From NCBI GenBank assembly GCA_022823165.1, contig JAJDXR010000053.1, positions 48,071 to 112,070 on the forward strand: a DNA stretch of 64,000 bases, read 5' to 3'. This document shows, one piece after another, positions 63,185 to 64,000 of this stretch. Position numbers and translations under genes: made by a program. The DNA comes from Anaerolineae bacterium (GTDB lineage: Bacteria > Chloroflexota > Anaerolineae > Aggregatilineales > Phototrophicaceae). Numbering within the stretch: the first letter of the stretch is position 1; every line of letters starts with the position of its first letter. Below the pieces are notes generated by a model, which was given only the letters and a program-made list of their open reading frames with translations, was not told the DNA's origin and ran no database searches.

Positions 63185-63589
63185 TCACCCCGATGCGCTG
63201 CCGCTTTCCTTGGGATTCGGCAGCAGTCCCGAGTCATCCAGCCAGGTTGCGTAGCGGCTGGCCTGCTCGTAGGCGCCGAGCGCCACCAGGCGTAACGCCG
63301 TCACGCTCCCAAAAGTTGCTGTTGACTGGCTCAGGAGCAAGCCAAGCGCACCCATGACTGTCAGCGCAGCCGTGAGGAGAGCCAGCGTCACAAAGGTTGA
63401 ATGTGTCGCCAAGCAGGAATAAGGCGCAAGTCTACTCTTTCGAGCCAGCGCTAGCAACGGCCATAATCTGCGATGCTCCGACCCAATTGGAGCGCAGTTG
63501 CTTGGCATCAGGGTGGGAGCATAACAGAGAAGTGTTGGCGGCGGCGTACGCTCCCACATCGTCTCCAATGCAGTACCACCTGCGCTCAC
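63185..63589 (-). CDS. Hypothetical small membrane protein
   Basis: Up to 134 codons from a GTG, but the first ~58 have odd composition and the true start may be near 63415 (TTG). The likely real part has one membrane helix (FVTLALLTAALTVMGALGLL) followed by LRLVALGAYEQASRYATWLD and a short polar tail. It lies 26 bp after the CotH-like gene on the same strand. Not recognised; may be spurious upstream of the helix. Confidence 0.35.
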   Translation of the reverse strand: MSAGGTALETMWERTPPPTLLCYAPTLMPSNCAPIGSEHRRLWPLLALARKSRLAPYSCLATHSTFVTLALLTAALTVMGALGLLLSQSTATFGSVTALRLVALGAYEQASRYATWLDDSGLLPNPKESGSASG

Positions 63590-63614
63590 GGGCGGGCTTC
63601 AAGATGTCAACAAG

Positions 63615-63998
63615 TCAGTCGGCGGCATGCTCCCGAAGGAAGGCAGCGGCAGCGGCAGCGCGTTCATTGACGTGCGCGATCAAATCGTCGGTAGCAGCTC
63701 GCAACGCGTCTATCGCTTCCGAACCTTCAGATTCTTCGAGGTAGTCCGCCAGCATCCGGAAGTTGGCCTCATAGATCGGCTCCATGCGCTCCGGCGAGAA
63801 CACTTCGGTACTGACGTGCGTAATCAATTCAAGGAAGCGCGCGCTATAGACTTCGTCCGCTAGCAGGAAGCCGATTAGCGGCCAAACTTCGGCCGTGATT
63901 TCTTCTAGCGAAAAAGTCCAGGCCGGTTGGCCCCCGCGTCCGGGCGCAGTGCCGGGATTGTTGCGGCCTCCAGGCCCAGGCCCTGCGCTGCCGTCGTC
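63615..63998 (-). CDS. CotH-like protein C-terminus (5' partial)
   Basis: The frame is open from the right edge to a stop at 63615; no start is in the window. After a Gly/Pro-rich linker (GPGPGGRNNPGTAPGRGG), the segment VWPLIGFLLADEVYSARFLE and VFSPERMEPIYEANFRML resembles the C-terminus of CotH-type kinases (the PL..RLL..PEYRARYLE and FSPER pattern). CotH proteins phosphorylate surface or coat proteins. Only the tail is visible, so the kinase domain cannot be checked. Confidence 0.5.
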   Translation of the reverse strand, partial: DDGSAGPGPGGRNNPGTAPGRGGQPAWTFSLEEITAEVWPLIGFLLADEVYSARFLELITHVSTEVFSPERMEPIYEANFRMLADYLEESEGSEAIDALRAATDDLIAHVNERAAAAAAFLREHAAD

Positions 63999-64000
63999 CA

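Overview
The window looks like a chromosomal segment of a Chloroflexota bacterium, probably Anaerolineae-like. This is inferred from gene content, not from a marker tree: Thr/Pro-rich 'TPT' linkers in secreted proteins, a fused gamma/alpha 2-oxoacid oxidoreductase with its TPP subunit, an FMN-riboswitch-controlled NMT1-type ABC transporter like RibXY of Chloroflexus, and mostly GC-rich genes with short overlaps. Almost everything is housekeeping or metabolic. There is no prophage, transposase or CRISPR array. Many starts are placed at internal ATG/GTG codons supported by ribosome binding sites.

Layout. 1-5.6 kb: the end of an RNase HI-like protein lacking its catalytic acids, a PLP aminotransferase, a GntR/FCD regulator and a two-subunit 2-oxoacid:acceptor oxidoreductase. 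5.7-7.5 kb: a lower-GC, two-gene unit of unknown function. 7.5-9.8 kb (minus): a MoeZ-CysO-Mec type sulfur-carrier operon, preceded by a promoter, a near-leaderless 33-codon ORF encoding Cys-Cys-Ala-Cys-Cys, and an intrinsic terminator. This looks like a cysteine attenuator and is the main finding. 10-15 kb: citrate synthase, two rhomboid proteases, a degenerate CPBP protein, threonine aldolase. 15.5-19.2 kb (minus): fused ATP sulfurylase/APS kinase, tatC, tatA/B, nusB. 19.5-25 kb: ABC exporter, YihY-type membrane protein, AnmK, a six-TM protein, an SRPBCC protein and two tRNA-Ser genes. 25-38 kb: CPBP protease, RlmN, Rpe, a fatty-acid-kinase-like trio (FakA plus two FakB/DegV), RecG, CoaD, a coiled-coil protein and ComEC. 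38-45 kb: a sugar dehydrogenase/isomerase pair, a secreted fibronectin-III protein with tandem TP repeats, an ArgH-like lyase and a lipoprotein cytochrome c. 46-50 kb: an oligopeptide ABC transporter and rpsT. 50-55 kb: a class V aminotransferase, a small zinc ribbon, and a probable riboflavin ABC transporter under an FMN riboswitch. 55-64 kb: a two-component system, a P1 peptidase, a DUF2007-like protein, two paralogous membrane glycosyltransferase-like proteins and the C-terminus of a CotH-like protein.

Repeats. A ~168 bp element occurs at about 1.7, 12.1, 25.2, 38.2 and 55.0 kb. It carries two perfect hairpins whose tetraloops (CAAG and CTTG) are complementary, and its ends are short inverted repeats. 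At two places it sits inside other dispersed repeats, and uninterrupted copies of those host repeats exist at 9.8-9.9 kb and 11.2 kb. Single hairpins of the same type are scattered elsewhere.
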